DNA from: Burkholderia sp. BCC0506
Lineage (GTDB): Bacteria > Pseudomonadota > Gammaproteobacteria > Burkholderiales > Burkholderiaceae
Direction: 5' to 3'
Assembly: GCF_902833145.1 (NCBI RefSeq)
Contig: NZ_CADFEN010000012.1
Coordinates: 207,147-271,146 of the forward strand
Length of the DNA: 64,000 nt
The notes under the pieces: generated by a model
The model's input: the letters and a program-made list of their open reading frames with translations, nothing else
Databases searched by the model: none
Told to the model about the DNA's origin: nothing
Shown: one piece after another, positions 63,612 through 64,000 of the stretch
Layout of the letters: every line of letters begins with the position of its first letter
Position numbering within the stretch: the first letter of the stretch is position 1
Made by a program: the position numbers and the translations under genes

Positions 63612-63631
63612 AAACTTTCTTCACAAAGCGC

Positions 63632-63660
63632 TTGCGCGGACGGGGGCAGGTGCTTAGAAT
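63632..63660 (+). promoter_or_regulatory. rRNA operon promoter P1
   Basis: TTGCGC (63632-63637), 17-bp spacer, TAGAAT (63655-63660), with an A/T-rich stretch (CAAACTTTCTTCACAAAG) just upstream that could act as UP element. Confidence 0.7.
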
Positions 63661-63791
63661 CACGCCTCTTTCGCGCCAACGGAAACGCAGCGCGGGAGGA
63701 AGGGAAGCGGTGCTGTCGGGTTCAGATGTAGCGAGCCTTGGCGGCGCGGAAGTTGAGCCCCGCAGTCGCAACGAAGTCGTTCAGAAAGTTG

Positions 63792-63820
63792 TTGACGAGC
63801 TGCGAAACACGGTTCATAAT
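63792..63820 (+). promoter_or_regulatory. rRNA operon promoter P2
   Basis: TTGACG (63792-63797), 17-bp spacer, CATAAT (63815-63820). With P1 it forms the tandem pair usual for rrn operons. Confidence 0.78.
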
Positions 63821-63826
63821 CTCGTT

Positions 63827-64000
63827 TCTCTGCTGCTGAAAACGCAGCACTGCTGAGAAACACGGAGTTTCTCGCAGAATTGCTCTTTAAAAATTAACAG
63901 CCGATAAGTGTGGGCGCTTGATGACAGCGAGCTGATCCTCGGATCAGATAGCAAAAGTATCAAGAGTCTCACACTAAAGTAAGTCAGGTTTATGAAGTGA
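63827..64000 (+). other. Leader of a 16S rRNA transcript (continues beyond window)
   Basis: From the predicted P2 start to the window end: boxB, boxA, then A/T-rich leader with ACAGCCGATAAGTGTGGGCG and CTTGATGACAGCG typical of betaproteobacterial rrn leaders and the 5' strand of the RNase III stem. The mature 16S sequence is not yet reached. No protein gene is credible in 63502-64000. Confidence 0.85.
63855..63890 (+). promoter_or_regulatory. rrn antitermination site (boxB hairpin and boxA)
   Basis: A boxB-like hairpin GAGAAAC-ACGGA-GTTTCTC (63855-63873) followed by boxA TGCTCTTTAA (63881-63890), the binding sites for the Nus factors that protect rRNA transcripts from Rho. Confidence 0.88.

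Noticed and set aside
63527-63856. A 109-codon open frame between the GDSL hydrolase and the rRNA leader
   Set aside because: It runs through a strong terminator, both rrn promoters and the leader, and has no recognisable protein features.

Overview
This window looks like a piece of the main chromosome of a Burkholderia species, most likely of the Burkholderia cepacia complex. The evidence is the very high GC content with G/C-ending codons, and the clustering of betaproteobacterial genes such as ahcY/metF, rsmI/yraN/diaA, a fused indolepyruvate oxidoreductase, paaABCDE and a run-up to a ribosomal RNA operon. Genus and group are inferred from gene content, not from a database search. Nearly all of it is conserved chromosomal sequence. 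I see no prophage, integrase, complete insertion sequence or CRISPR array. The only mobile-like element is a 289-bp non-autonomous repeat near 58 kb.

Layout. 1-1.8 kb: the end of ahcY, a small membrane protein and metF (methyl cycle). 1.9-5.5 kb: amidase, dienelactone hydrolase and nitronate monooxygenase. 5.9-9.2 kb: an orphan branched-chain amino acid binding protein, an MFS transporter and an FMN-binding protein. 9.6-13.2 kb: an H-NS-like protein, a CDF metal transporter, an Lrp regulator, and a coupled hydrolase/exonuclease pair. 13.8-17.8 kb: rlpA, rsmI and a yraN-diaA-BON lipoprotein-cytochrome c operon, followed by tRNA-Ala(CGC). 18.2-21.9 kb: a four-gene membrane-stress operon (ribbon-helix-helix-like protein, PspA-like, YqiJ-like, flotillin). 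22-26.8 kb: glucarate dehydratase and permease, a LysR regulator and a divergent GST. 26.9-28.9 kb: DUF2239 protein and carotenoid oxygenase behind a tandem operator. 28.9-33.2 kb: a four-gene MacB-type ABC export system.

33.5-38.7 kb: a small secreted protein, a Mut7-C protein, a HIBADH-like reductase, a LysE exporter, and an MFS/LysR pair. 38.74-38.84 kb: a small RNA gene with its own promoter and terminator. 38.9-42.6 kb: two paralogous lipoproteins and an OmpW porin. 43-49.2 kb: argC, a flavodoxin, a PEBP protein, pyrE and maeB. 49.3-55.4 kb: indolepyruvate ferredoxin oxidoreductase, a small secreted protein, hppD and a divergent Lrp regulator. 55.4-62 kb: a GNAT acetyltransferase, a TetR regulator (probable paaR), a DUF1835 protein, the repeat element and paaABCDE. 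62.2-64 kb: a GDSL hydrolase, then twin promoters, boxB and boxA of an rRNA operon whose 16S gene starts beyond the window.

How the parts connect. Much of the right half degrades aromatic amino acids: indolepyruvate oxidoreductase, 4-hydroxyphenylpyruvate dioxygenase with its Lrp regulator, and the phenylacetyl-CoA epoxidase with its TetR regulator and operator. The small RNA carries two copies of TGTCTCCTC, an anti-Shine-Dalgarno sequence. It can pair 12 nt with the ribosome binding site of the indolepyruvate oxidoreductase, 10 nt with that of the glucarate permease, and 8 nt each with those of hppD and one of the twin lipoproteins. This predicted catabolic RNA network, the RHH/PspA/flotillin operon and the repeat element sitting between paaE and its terminator are the most interesting items.
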